Part shown: in pieces, positions 22,601 to 33,900 of the stretch
Layout of the letters: each line of letters begins with the position of its first letter
How positions within the stretch are numbered: the first letter of the stretch is position 1
DNA from: Gammaproteobacteria bacterium
Lineage (GTDB): Bacteria > Pseudomonadota > Gammaproteobacteria > JAUZRS01
NCBI GenBank assembly: GCA_030949385.1
Contig: JAUZSP010000009.1
Span: forward strand, 104,433-168,432
DNA: 64,000 nt
Reading direction: 5' to 3'
Program-made: the position numbers and the translations under genes
The notes under the pieces: model-generated
Told to the model about the DNA's origin: nothing
Seen by the model: only the letters and a program-made list of their open reading frames with translations
Databases searched by the model: none

Positions 22601-25600
22601 GCAGCGACGGGGCATTAACGGTCATAGGTGAAACCGGCGCCTTGATTGAATACAGCATCGACGCAGGCACCACCTGGACAACCACCTTCACCGCAACCGA
22701 AGGCGCCAACAGCGTCATCGTGCGTCAGACCGATGTGGCCGGTAACGTCAGTGCCGCTTCTGCGGCTCTGACCTTCACCCTCGACACCGTGGCTGCCGCG
22801 CCCACCGTAGCACTGACCAACGACACCGGCACCGCCGCTGACTTGATCAGCAGCGACGGGGCATTAACGGTCGTAGGTGAAACCGGCGCCTTGATTGAAT
22901 ACAGCATCGACAACGGCACCATCTGGACAACCACCTTCACCGCAACCGAAGGTGCCAACAGCGTCATCGTTCGTCAAACCGATGTCGCCGGTAACGTCAG
23001 TGCCGCTTCTGCGGCTCTGACCTTCACCCTCGACACCGTAGCTGCCGCACCCACCGTAGCCCTGACCAACGACACCGGCACCGCCGCTGATCTGATCAGC
23101 AACGACGGCGCTCTGACCGTTGCCGCTGAAGCCGGTGCTCTGATCGAATACAGCATCGACAACGGCACCATCTGGACAACCACCTTCACCGCTGCCGAAG
23201 GCGCCAACTCCGTCATCGTGCGTCAGACCGATGTGGCCGGTAACGTCAGCGCCGCTTCTGCGGCTCTGACCTTCACCCTCGACACCGTGGCTGCCGCACC
23301 CACAATCTCCTTGACCAACGACACCGGCACCGCCGGAGACTTGATCAGCAGCGACGGCGCTCTGACCGTTACCGCTGAAACCGGTGCGCTGATTGAATAC
23401 AGCATCGACAACGGCACCATCTGGACAACCACCTTCACCGCAACCGAAGGCGCCAACAGCGTCATCGTGCGTCAAACCGATGTGGCCGGTAACGTCAGCG
23501 CCGCTTCTGCGGCTCTGACCTTCACCCTCGACACCGTGGCTGCCGCACCCACAATCTCCTTGACCAACGACACCGGCATTGCCGGAGACTTGATCAGCAA
23601 CGACGGCGCTCTGACCGTTACCGCTGAAACCGGTGCCTTGATTGAATACAGCATCGACAACGGCACCACCTGGACAACCACCTTCACCGCTGCCGAAGGC
23701 GCCAACTCCGTCATCGTGCGTCAAACCGACGTCGCTGGTAACGTCAGCGCCGCTTCTGCGGCTCTGACCTTCACCCTCGACACCGTGGCTGCCGCACCCA
23801 CCGTAGCCCTGACCAACGACACCGGCACCGCCGCTGATCTGATCAGCAACGACGGCGCTCTGACCGTCGTAGGTGAAACCGGTGCGCTGATTGAATACAG
23901 CATCGACAACGGCACCATCTGGACAACCACCTTCACCGCAACCGAAGGCGCCAACAGCGTCATCGTGCGTCAAACCGATGTGGCCGGTAACGTCAGCGCC
24001 GCTTCTGCGGCTCTGACCTTCACCCTCGACACCGTGGCTGCCGCACCCACAATCTCCTTGACCAACGACACCGGCATTGCCGGAGACTTGATCAGCAACG
24101 ACGGCGCTCTGACCGTTACCGCTGAAACCGGTGCCTTGATTGAATACAGCATCGACAACGGCACCACCTGGACAACCACCTTCACCGCTGCCGAAGGCGC
24201 CAACTCCGTCATCGTGCGTCAAACCGACGTCGCTGGTAACGTCAGCGCCGCTTCTGCGGCTCTGACCTTCACCCTCGACACCGTGGCTGCCGCACCCACC
24301 GTAGCCCTGACCAACGACACCGGCACCGCCGCTGATCTGATCAGCAACGACGGCGCTCTGACCGTCGTAGCTGAAACCGGTGCCTTGATTGAATACAGCA
24401 TCGACAACGGCACCACCTGGACAACCACCTTCACCGCTGCCGAAGGTGCCAACTCCGTCATCGTGCGTCAAACCGATGTCGCTGGTAACATCAGTCCCGC
24501 TTCTGCGGCTCTGACCTTCACCCTCGACACCGTGGCTGCCGCACCCACAATCTCCTTGACCAACGACACCGGCATTGCCGGAGACTTGATCAGCAACGAC
24601 GGCGCTCTGACCGTTACCGCTGAAACCGGTGCGCTGATTGAATACAGCATCGACAACGGCACCATCTGGACAACCACCTTCACCGCTGCCGAAGGTGCCA
24701 ACTCCGTCATCGTGCGTCAGACCGATGTCGCTGGTAACATCAGTCCCGCTTCTGCGGCTCTGACCTTCACCCTCGACACCGTGGCTGCCGCACCCACAAT
24801 CTCCTTGACCAACGACACCGGCATTGCCGGAGACTTGATCAGCAGCGACGGCGCTCTGACCGTTACCGCTGAAACCGGTGCGCTGATTGAATACAGCATC
24901 GACAACGGCACCATCTGGACAACCACCTTCACCGCAACCGAAGGCGCCAACAGCGTCATCGTGCGTCAAACCGATGTCGCCGGTAACGTCAGCGCCGCTT
25001 CTGCGGCTCTGACCTTCACCCTCGACACCGTGGCTGCCGCACCCACAATCTCCTTGACCAACGACACCGGCACCGCCGGAGACTTGATCAGCAGCGACGG
25101 GGCATTAACGGTCGTAGGTGAAACCGGTGCCTTGATTGAATACAGCATCGACGCAGGCACCACCTGGACAACCACCTTCACCGCAACCGAAGGCGCCAAC
25201 AGCGTCATCGTGCGTCAAACCGATGTGGCCGGTAACGTCAGTGCCGCTTCTGCGGCCTCTGACCTTCACCCTCGACACCGTCGCTGCCGCGCCCACCGTA
25301 GCACTGACCAACGACACCGGCACCGCCGCTGACTTGATCAGCAACGACGGGGCATTAACGGTCGTAGGTGAAACCGGTGCCTTGATTGAATACAGCATCG
25401 ACGCGGGCACAACCTGGGCAACCACCTTCACCGCAACCGAAGGCGCTAACTCCGTCATCGTTCGTCAGACCGATGTGGCTGGTAACGTCAGTGCCGCTTC
25501 TGCGGCTCTGGCCTTCACCCTCGACACTGTGGCTCCAACCGCATCCATCGTAAACGTAGTCGCTGGTGCTGACTTCGCTACCGCAGCCGAAGCCGCAGCC

Positions 25601-27583
25601 GGTGCCATCGAGTTCATCGCTCTCAGCGGTGAAACCGTTGTCATTAGCTTCTCGGATGGGATCAACCCAGCCATCACCAAAACCTTCACCGCTACCGGAC
25701 AACTACAAACGGTGGCTCTGACCACAGCCGATGTAGCCAACTTGGCCGATGGCACCATCAGCGTAGATGCCAGCATCAGCGATCTGGCAGGCAACGTCTC
25801 CACCAGCAGCACCACCTTTACCTTGGATGCCACCGTTGCCACCACCCCCGTACTGACTGCGGTTGCAGGTGCTGATATTGCCACCGCCGACGAGGCGCTA
25901 ACAGGAGCCATTACCATCTCGCCTGCCACGGGGGAAACCACCGCCGTGGTCTTTACTGGCACCGCTGGCAGCGTTACGGTCTCGGTGGTTGGCGACGGTA
26001 CCGCACAGGCTGTCCAGCTCAGCACCGCTGATCTGACCACCCTCGGTGAAGGTGCTATTACGGTTGATGCCACCTCCACCGACACGGCTGGCAATGTCTC
26101 GGCTGCTGCGACCCAAGTCAGCTTTACTCTGGACACGGTCACCCCAACCGCCGCAACCGTGACCATCGCCCCGGCCAACCTCAATGCCACAGCGGCTGAA
26201 GCCACTGCCGGAGCCGTTGAAGTGACCATCCCAGTGGGCGAAACCAGCACCGTGACCTTTACCGGTGCCGCTGGCACTGTGACCTTTAATAACGTCACGG
26301 GGGCGGCGCAGATTTTGGCTCTGACGGCTGCGGATCTAATCACCTTGGGCGACGGCAGCATCAATGTCGAAGCCAGCATCAGCGATGCGGCGGGCAACAT
26401 TGCCACCACCACGGCAGCGTTTATTTTGGATACCACCGTACCCGATGCCCCAACCTTGACCCTTGCGGCGGATGCGGATCTGGCCACAGCGCTTGAGGCT
26501 GAAAGTGCCATCAGTATTTCGCCGCTGAGTGGCGAAACCACCACAGTGACCTTCTCCAACGGTGCCAACCTCATTTTCAAAACCGTCAGCGGTACCGGTA
26601 CCGCACAGACGGTGGCCTTAACCGCAGCGGAGGTGGCCACCTTGGGCGCAGGCACCATCTATGTAAACGCGCAGACCACCGATGCGGCGGGCAATGTGTC
26701 CACCACAGCCCAAACCAGCTTTGTGGTTGATGACGTTGCGCCGACCGTCGCATCGGTCACTCCTGTGGACAACGCCACCGCCGTGGCCGTGACCGACAAC
26801 ATTGTCATTACCCTGTCGGAAAATGTGCAGGCAGGAACAGGCAATTTTGTGATCGATAACGGCGCGGGGGATGTTCGTACTATTGATGTCAACGACGCTA
26901 CTCAGGTGACCATCCTGAACGATATGGTGACCATTAACCCAACCGGTGATTTGATCGGAACGTCCAACTACAACGTCACTTATGCAGCTGGGGTCTTGAG
27001 CGATCTCTCAGGCAATGCTCTGGCGGCACAAACAGATCCAACCTTGCAAAACTTCACCACAGCAGTTGATCCGACGGTTGATTCTAGCGTGGTCATTTTT
27101 GACTTAGTCAATGGGGTTAGCTCGGATCACTCAGGTCGAGTCTTCGACGCCAACATCACCTACACCATCTATGTGGTCGTCGATCCTGCCAATAGCACAC
27201 TGAACGCTGCACCAGCAGCAGGTTCAGCCAACACTTTTGGAGCTTGGACAAATGCTAGCAACTTGGGTGCGGATGACAACATCATCTTCACCACCAGTAC
27301 CGGTAGCATCGCAGGCGCTCTGGGCGGCACGGCAACGGTGGCGCAACCTGCCGCTGTGACCAACACCCTAGCCAATGCCAGCTACGCTTGGACGGGAACA
27401 ACCATCAATGCGGTAGCGGCAGGCATTACCGAGCTGGGTCTCTTCACCCGCAATACCGCCTTAGGTTCAGCAAGCAACGATCTCTGGAGTGGCAGCTGGT
27501 TGGCTCTCGGTGACGGTGCTGATCTCAGTGGCCTTGTACAAGCCATGCCTGCCGGTCTGCTGACCAGCCAAGGTTTGGCGTAA
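16612..27583 (+). CDS. Giant surface adhesin 2: prefix, about 37 Ig-like repeats of two classes, Big_5-like domain, C-terminal module (one frame break)
   Basis: About 3650 residues. After the prefix (LKIVKKGNALIIEENGKELA, INDFF) and a Gly/Ala helix (STLAMAGGALLTGGLSS) come three class B repeats (about 100 residues, ..ADIATATEAT..GDGT..AITVDATSTDAAGN). About 30 class A repeats of 82-85 residues with the EYS core follow, then four more class B units, a Big_5-like domain (VASVTPVDNATAVAVTDNIV) and the shared C-terminal module from about 27085 ending LLTSQGLA. From about 21780 the class A units have a 249-bp period and are almost identical in DNA. The frame breaks once, at 25256-25257, where GCGGCCTCTGACC replaces the usual GCGGCTCTGACC; downstream the same repeat resumes in the new frame. 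Predicted acidic, extracellular and Cys-poor. No RTX nonapeptides are seen. Export by the operon at 40843-45488 is inferred. Confidence 0.8.
19794..21780 (+). repeat. Higher-order 504-bp repeat (two Ig-like units) in adhesin 2
   Basis: Two alternating unit types (SVDSGAIGDGITNDG and LAVDSGAIGDLITNDG) form pairs. The last two pairs are indistinguishable by eye at DNA level: 20698-21224 equals 21202-21728, an offset of 504 bp. Synonymous sites are unchanged, so this duplication is very recent or kept identical by gene conversion. Confidence 0.75.
21780..25540 (+). repeat. Tandem array of 249-bp Ig-like units in adhesin 2
   Basis: About 15 consecutive 83-codon units (T-N-D-T-G to AAL-TFTLDTVAAAP). 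Most are over 90 percent identical by eye. Some pairs are duplicated as 498-bp blocks: the segment around 23472-23714 recurs unchanged at 23970-24212. Such an array will expand and contract by recombination and is hard to assemble from short reads, so the true copy number may differ. Confidence 0.75.
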
Positions 27584-27603
27584 CGCAAACAGCGCCTTTT
27601 TTT
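27577..27603 (+). terminator. Possible terminator at the end of adhesin 2
   Basis: GGCG (27577-27580), which overlaps the stop codon, can pair with CGCC (27593-27596), followed by seven T residues to 27603. The stem is short and the loop is 12 bases, so it is a weak candidate. Confidence 0.4.
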
Positions 27604-27649
27604 ATCCACATCTGACCTGCGGTTTATGCCGCACGTTGGCTTCAGCTTT

Positions 27650-27673
27650 ACGGTCAGGTTTTAATCTGACCGT
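27650..27673 (+). promoter_or_regulatory. Hairpin upstream of remnant 2
   Basis: ACGGTCAG (27650-27657) pairs perfectly with CTGACCGT (27666-27673) around an eight-base AT loop. The right part (TTTAATCTGACCG) is close to a stretch before adhesin 1 at about 11793-11802. There is no T run, so an operator or RNA structure is more likely than a terminator. Confidence 0.4.
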
Positions 27674-27676
27674 GAG

Positions 27677-27737
27677 CTTAAGATTCTACTCAGCAACAAA
27701 ACAAATGGATGTGACCTTCAAGATGGAGCTTGAAATC
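27677..27737 (+). repeat. Copy 4 of the adhesin leader, before remnant 2
   Basis: CTTAAGATTCTACTCAGCAA, then aaatggatgtgaccttcaagatggagctt before the ATG at 27738, written here in two parts. It matches the leader of remnant 1 along its whole length, and those of the full adhesins in the last 35-40 bp. Confidence 0.6.
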
Positions 27738-27875
27738 ATGACAGATCTGATTCTTCAGACCCTCGTCAACGACCCAATCAAACACCTCAGCGCACGCATG
27801 GGGTTTTCCCCTGATATGCAAGCCGGTATCCGCCGCCCCCCTTTCACCCTTTCCAACCGATCACCGCCACCTTAA
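27738..27875 (+). pseudogene. Remnant 2: 45-codon decayed copy of the adhesin prefix
   Basis: Starts MTDLILQTLVNDPIKHL, very close to the MTYLILQTLANGRTKHI of adhesin 3, then diverges (DMQAGIRRPPFTLSNRSPPP) and stops. The DNA match to the adhesin 3 start (gattcttcagaccctcg) is almost perfect over the first ten codons. An in-frame upstream extension to 27636 has no support, because the leader and GGAG site lie directly before 27738. Like remnant 1 it precedes a full-length adhesin by about 100 bp or less. Confidence 0.55.
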
Positions 27876-27978
27876 CTTTCTATTCCTAGAAATTAAGATT
27901 TTAATATGATGTTTTGCTTAGTCTGTCCATCGTTACAACAAGCAAATGGACCTTACCCTAGAAACGGAGTTTTCCCTT

Positions 27979-30900
27979 ATGACTTACCTGATTCTTCAGA
28001 CCCTCGCCAATGGCCGTACCAAACACATCGAAGTCACCGCAGAGCTGGTTATTGACGCTCAGCAAGGTGCCAACTACACCCTGATTGATTCTGAAACCCA
28101 ACAACCGCCAAAAAATTTAAAAATCATTAAAAAAGGCAGCGTGCTGGTCATTGAAGATGATGGCAAAGAGCTTGCCAGTATCGACAACTTCTTCGACGAA
28201 AACAGCAACGCCACCTTCACCACCGACGGCAGCGTCATGGTCAGCGACGCGGCTCCGGCCAGCATTATCTCCAACCAAAGTGTGCTGGCTGCCGCCATCG
28301 GCGACGAAGCCGTTATCTGGTCAGCGGATGCCAGCGGCTCAGAAGGCCTGTTCGGTTTTGATCCCAGCACGCTGGCCATGGCGGGCGGTGCGCTGCTCAC
28401 CGGTGGCCTCTCATCGGTCAACCTCTTCAGTCAAGCGGCAGACAACGCGCCGTTGCTCACACCCAGAGCACTGACACCCACCCTGACTTTGACCGTTGAT
28501 GCCGACATCGCCACCGCCGCTGAGGCCACCGCAGGTGCGATTAATGTGGCCACCGCCATCGGTGAAACCATCGCCGTAGCTTTCAGCAACGGTGCCAATG
28601 TCGTTACGGTCAATTTGACCGGAGATGGCACTGTACAAGTGGCTGCTCTGAGTGCCGCTGATTTGATCACCCTTGGTGATGGCACCATCACCGTTGATGC
28701 CACCAGCACCGATGCACTGGGAGTCACAGCTACCGCAACCACCAGTTTTGTTTTGGATACCGTCGCTTCTGCTGCTCCCAATATTGTTGTCGCCGCCGCT
28801 GCAACCAACGCCACCGAAGGTGAAGCGATTGCTGGGGCGGTCACCGTTGATCCTGCCGTCGGTGACAGCACCGATGTGGTCTTCACTGGTGTTAACGGCA
28901 GCGTTACCGTTACGGTCGCTGGCACAGGTGCAGCGCAGTCCGTTGCCTTAACCGCCGCAGATGTAACCGCCCTCGGTGACGGAGCCGTCACCGTTGATGC
29001 CACCACTACGGATGCCGCCGGCAATGTCTCAGCTGCCGCCGCTCAAGGCAGCTTTGTCTTAGACACCGTGGCTCCAACAGCACCCACATTAATCATTTCT
29101 GCTGCTAATTCCCTTGCCAGCACCAATGAAGCCCTCGCTGGCGTACTGGACGTTTCACCCGCGCTGGGTGAGACCACTCAGGTTACTTTCACCAATGCCA
29201 TTGGCACTTCTGTCAACGTCACCATCGTTGGCAACGGCAGCGCACAACCTGCGCTTCTAACCGCAGCCGACCTAACCACCCTTGGCGACGGTACAATTGA
29301 CGTGAACGCCGTGACTCTGGATGTCGCAGGCAACGTGACTACCGCTTTAGCTTCGACTTCTTTTGTTTTAGATACCTTAGCGCCCGCCACCCCTGTAATT
29401 GCCTTAACCACCGATTCCGCTCTGGCCGACGGCATCACCAATGTGGGTACGCTCACCACCACCGGTGCCGAAGCCAATGGTCTGGTGGAATACAGCATTG
29501 ATGGCGGTGCAACTTGGGCAGCAACGTTCCTTGCAAGCGAAGGCGCTAACAGCGTTATGGTTCGTCAAACCGACGAAGCCGGTAACGTCAGCCCCGCTTC
29601 TGCCGCGCTCGACTTTACTTTGGATACTGCCGCTCTTGCGCCCACCGTGGCACTGACTAATGACACTGGCCTGCTTGGCACCGACAACATCAGCAGCGAT
29701 GCCGCCCTCACTCTTGGCGGAGTCGAAGCCGGTGCTCTGGTGGAATACAGCATTGATAACGGCACCACTTGGGCAACTACCTTCACCGCTGCCGAAGGTG
29801 CAAACAGCGTTCAAGTGCGTCAAACCGACGAAGCCGGTAACGTCAGTCCTGCTTCCGCTGCCCTTACCTTCACTCTGGATACAGTTGCTCCTGTTGCAGC
29901 CCCCAGCATTGCACTTACCAATGACACCGCTACTGCCGCTGATGGCATCACCAGCGATGGTGCTTTGACCACCACTGGTGCTGAAGCTGGCGCTCTGGTG
30001 GAATACAGCATTGATGGTGGCACCACTTGGGCAACCACCTTCAGCGCTGCCGAAGGTGCTAACAGCGTCATGGTGCGTCAAACCGATGTCGCCGGTAATG
30101 TCAGTCCCACTTCTGCTGCGCTGACCTTTACTCTGGATACCATTGTTGCGGCTCCAACCATTGTTCTCACCAATGACTCTGGATTACTGGCAACTGATGG
30201 CATCACCAACAGCGGCACTCTGTCTCTCAGCGGTGCTGAGGCCGGTGCTGTCGTCGAATACAGCATCGACGGTGGCACAACCTGGAATGGCGCTTTCACC
30301 GCCGTCGAAGGTGCTAACAGCGTTCAAGTGCGTCAGACCGATGTGGCCGGTAACATCAGCGCCGCTTCCGCTGCTCTGACCTTTACCTTGGATACGGTTG
30401 CTCCCGTTGCCGCTCCCACCATTACGCTTACCAATGACACCGGTCTGGCCGCTGCGGACAGCATCACCAATGACGGTGCCTTGACTACCACAGGTGCTGA
30501 AGCCAATGCGCTGGTGGAATACAGCATCGACGGTGGTACCACTTGGGCAGCCACATTCACTGCTGCCGAAGGCGCTAACAGCGTCATGGTGCGTCAAACC
30601 GATGTTGCCGGTAACGTCAGTCCTGCGTCTGCTGCCTTAACCTTTACTCTGGATACCGCAGCTCCCGCCACACCGGTAATCGCCCTAACCACCGATTCTG
30701 CCATTGCCACAGACAACACCAGCAACGTCGGCACGCTCACCACCACCGGCGCTGAAGCCGGTGCTCTGGTGGAATACAGTGTTGATGCGGGTGTCACTTG
30801 GACAGCCACTTTTACCGCTGCCGAAGGTGCCAACAGCGTTATGGTTCGTCAAACCGACGTTGCCGGTAACGTCAGTGCCCCTTCTGCGGCGCTCGACTTT

Positions 30901-33900
30901 ACTTTAGACACTGCGGCTCTTGCACCCACTGTGGCGCTGACTAATGACACCGGTCTAGTTGCTGGCGACAACATCACCAGTGACGCTGCTCTGACCTTCA
31001 CCGGAGTTGAAACCGGTGCTCTGCTGGAATACAGCACTGATGCTGGCACCACTTGGACAACCACCTTTACCGCTGCCGAAGGGGCTAACAGCGTCATGGT
31101 GCGTCAAACCGATGTGGCCGGTAACGTCAGTGCTGCTTCTGCGGCATTGGCCTTCACCCTCGATACCGCCGCTCCCGCCACTCCAGCTATCGCCCTCACC
31201 AGCGACACCGGTATTTCTGCTGCCGACGGCATCACCAACAACGGCGCCTTAACCACTACTGGTGCTGAAGCCGGTGCTCTGGTGGAGTACAGCGTCGATG
31301 CTGGCACCACTTGGGCAACCACCTTCAGCGCTGCCGAAGGTGCTAACAGCGTTATGGTGCGTCAGACCGACGTCGCCGGTAACGTCAGTGCCGCTTCTGC
31401 GGCCTTTGACTTTACTCTGGATACCGCAGTGACTGCACCCACCGTGGCACTTAGCAACGATACGGGTATCCTTGGCACCGACAGCATCAGCAGCAATGGT
31501 GCTTTGACGGTCTCTGGTACTGAGCTGAATGCTTTGGTCGAATACAGCATTGATGCGGGCACCACTTGGACCACCACTTTCACCGCTGCTGAAGGTGCTA
31601 ACAGTGTGATGGTTCGTCAGACCGACGAAGCTGGTAACGTCAGCGCTGCTTCTGCTGCGCTTGCTTTTACCTTAGACACCGTCATTCCTCTGGCTCCGAC
31701 AGTTGCTCTCAACAACGACACCGGTACCGCTGCTGATCTGATCAGCAACGATGGCACACTGAATGTGGGCGCTGAAGTCGGTTCCTTAGTGGAATACAGC
31801 ATCGACGCTGGCACCACTTGGACCACCAGCTTCAGCGCTGCTGAAGGTGCTAACAGTGTGATGGTTCGTCAAACCGACGCCGCCGGTAACGTCAGCCCCG
31901 CTTCTGCGGCCTTTGACTTCACTTTGGATACAGCTGTTGCTGCTCCTACCGTTGTCCTGAATTTTGACAGCGCCGCAGTCGGTGATGGCATCACCAACGA
32001 CGGTGCCATCATCGTCACCGGCAACGAAGCCGGTGCTCTGGTGGAGTACAGCATTGATGCTGGCTTAAATTGGACAACCACCTTCACTGCCGCTGAAGGG
32101 GCTAACAGCGTTATGGTGCGTCAAACCGACAGCGCCGGTAACGTCAGTGCCCCTTCTGCTGCACTGAGCTTTACTTTGGACACTGCCGCTGCGACACCCA
32201 GCATTGCCCTAAGCAACGACACTGGTACCGCTGGCGACAACATCACCAGCGACGGCGCTCTGACCGTTACCGGTGGTGAAGCCGGTGCGCTGATCGAATA
32301 CAGCATTGACGCGGGCACAACGTGGGCAACCACCTTTACCGCTGCCGAAGGGGCGAACAGCGTCATGGTGCGTCAGACCGACGTAGCCGGTAACGTCAGT
32401 GCCGCCTCTGCTGCATTGAACTTCACCCTTAACACCGTTGCAGGCGCGCCCAGCGTCACTCTGGCCAACGACACCGCCATCGTTGGTGACAACATCACCA
32501 GCGACGGTGCTTTGACGGTTGCAGGCACCAGTGCAGGTGCGCTGATCGAGTACAGCCTTGATAATGGCGTTACTTGGACAGGCACCTTTACCGCTGCCGA
32601 AGGGGCGAACAGCGTTATCGTTCGTCAAACCGACGTAGCGGGTAATGTCAGCGCCTCTTCTGCGCCACTGGCCTTCACCCTCGATACCGCAGCGGCTGCA
32701 CCCACTGTGGCACTGACCAACGACACCGCATTGGCTGACAACATCAGCAGCGACGGCGCTCTGACCGTCTCTGGTGCTGAAGCCGGTGCTTTAGTCGAGT
32801 ACAGCATTGATAACGGTACCACTTGGACAACCACCTTCACCGCAACCGAAGGTGCTAACAGCGTTCAAGTGCGTCAGACCGATGTCGCCGGTAATGTCAG
32901 TGCGGCCTCTGCTGCTTTGGCCTTTACCTTAGACACTCAAGTGGCTGCACCCAGTCTGGCGCTCAGCGTTAATTCTGGTGTTGCGGGTGATGCCATCTCC
33001 AACGACGGTGCTCTGGCGGTCACGGGTGCTGAAGTCGGTGCTCTGGTCGAATACAGCATTGATGCAGGCACCACTTGGGCAACCACCTTCACCGCAACCG
33101 AAGGTGCTAACAGCGTCATCGCTCGCCAAACAGACGTTGCCGGTAACGTCAGCGTTGCTTCCGCTGCACTCGACTTCACCTTAGACACCACCGTTACAGC
33201 TCCCGTCGTCGCTTTGAACAACGACACCGGTACCGCTGGTGACAACATCACCAGCGACGGTGCTCTACTCATCACCGGCACCGAAGTCGGCGCGTTGATT
33301 GAATACAGCATTGATGCAGGCACAACTTGGACTGCCAGCTTCACCGCCGTCGAAGGTGCCAACAGCGTTTTGGTTCGCCAAACGGATGTGGCGGGTAATA
33401 TCAGCACCGCTTCGCAGCTCGATTTTACCCTCAACACCACCATTCCTGGCACACTCAGTCTCGCGTTAAGCGTTGATTCAGGTCTTGCTGCTGACAACGT
33501 CTCTAACGACGGCACCCTGACCGTAACCGGCGCAATTGCCGGTAACACGGTGCAGTACAGCACCGACGCTGGCCTTAATTGGACCACTGCGTTCACACCA
33601 GCCGAAGGAGCCAACAGCGTCATCGCTCGTCAAACCGACGCAGCCGGTAACGTCAGTGCAGCCTCCACGCCTCTGGCCTTTACCTTTGATACCACCGTAG
33701 TTGCTCCAACGGTCAGCTTGACTAACGACACCGGCGCGCTTGGTACCGACAACATCAGCAACGACGGTGCTCTGACCGTAGCCGCTGAAGCCGGTGCGCT
33801 GGTGGAATACAGCATTGATGCAGGTCTGAACTGGACTGCTGGTTTCACTGCGGTCGAAGGTGCTAACAGTGTCATGGTTCGCCAAACCGATGTGGCCGGT

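Noticed and set aside
22864..24969. A 701-codon open frame on the minus strand with a repetitive Gly/Asp-rich product
   Set aside because: It lies opposite the 249-bp repeat array of adhesin 2. The 249-bp period is a multiple of three, so a stop-free antisense frame in one unit is copied along the whole array. No start signal and no family match.
25465..26658. A 397-codon open frame on the minus strand
   Set aside because: Mirror of the class B repeats of adhesin 2, same explanation. Many similar antisense frames exist along 12400-37000.
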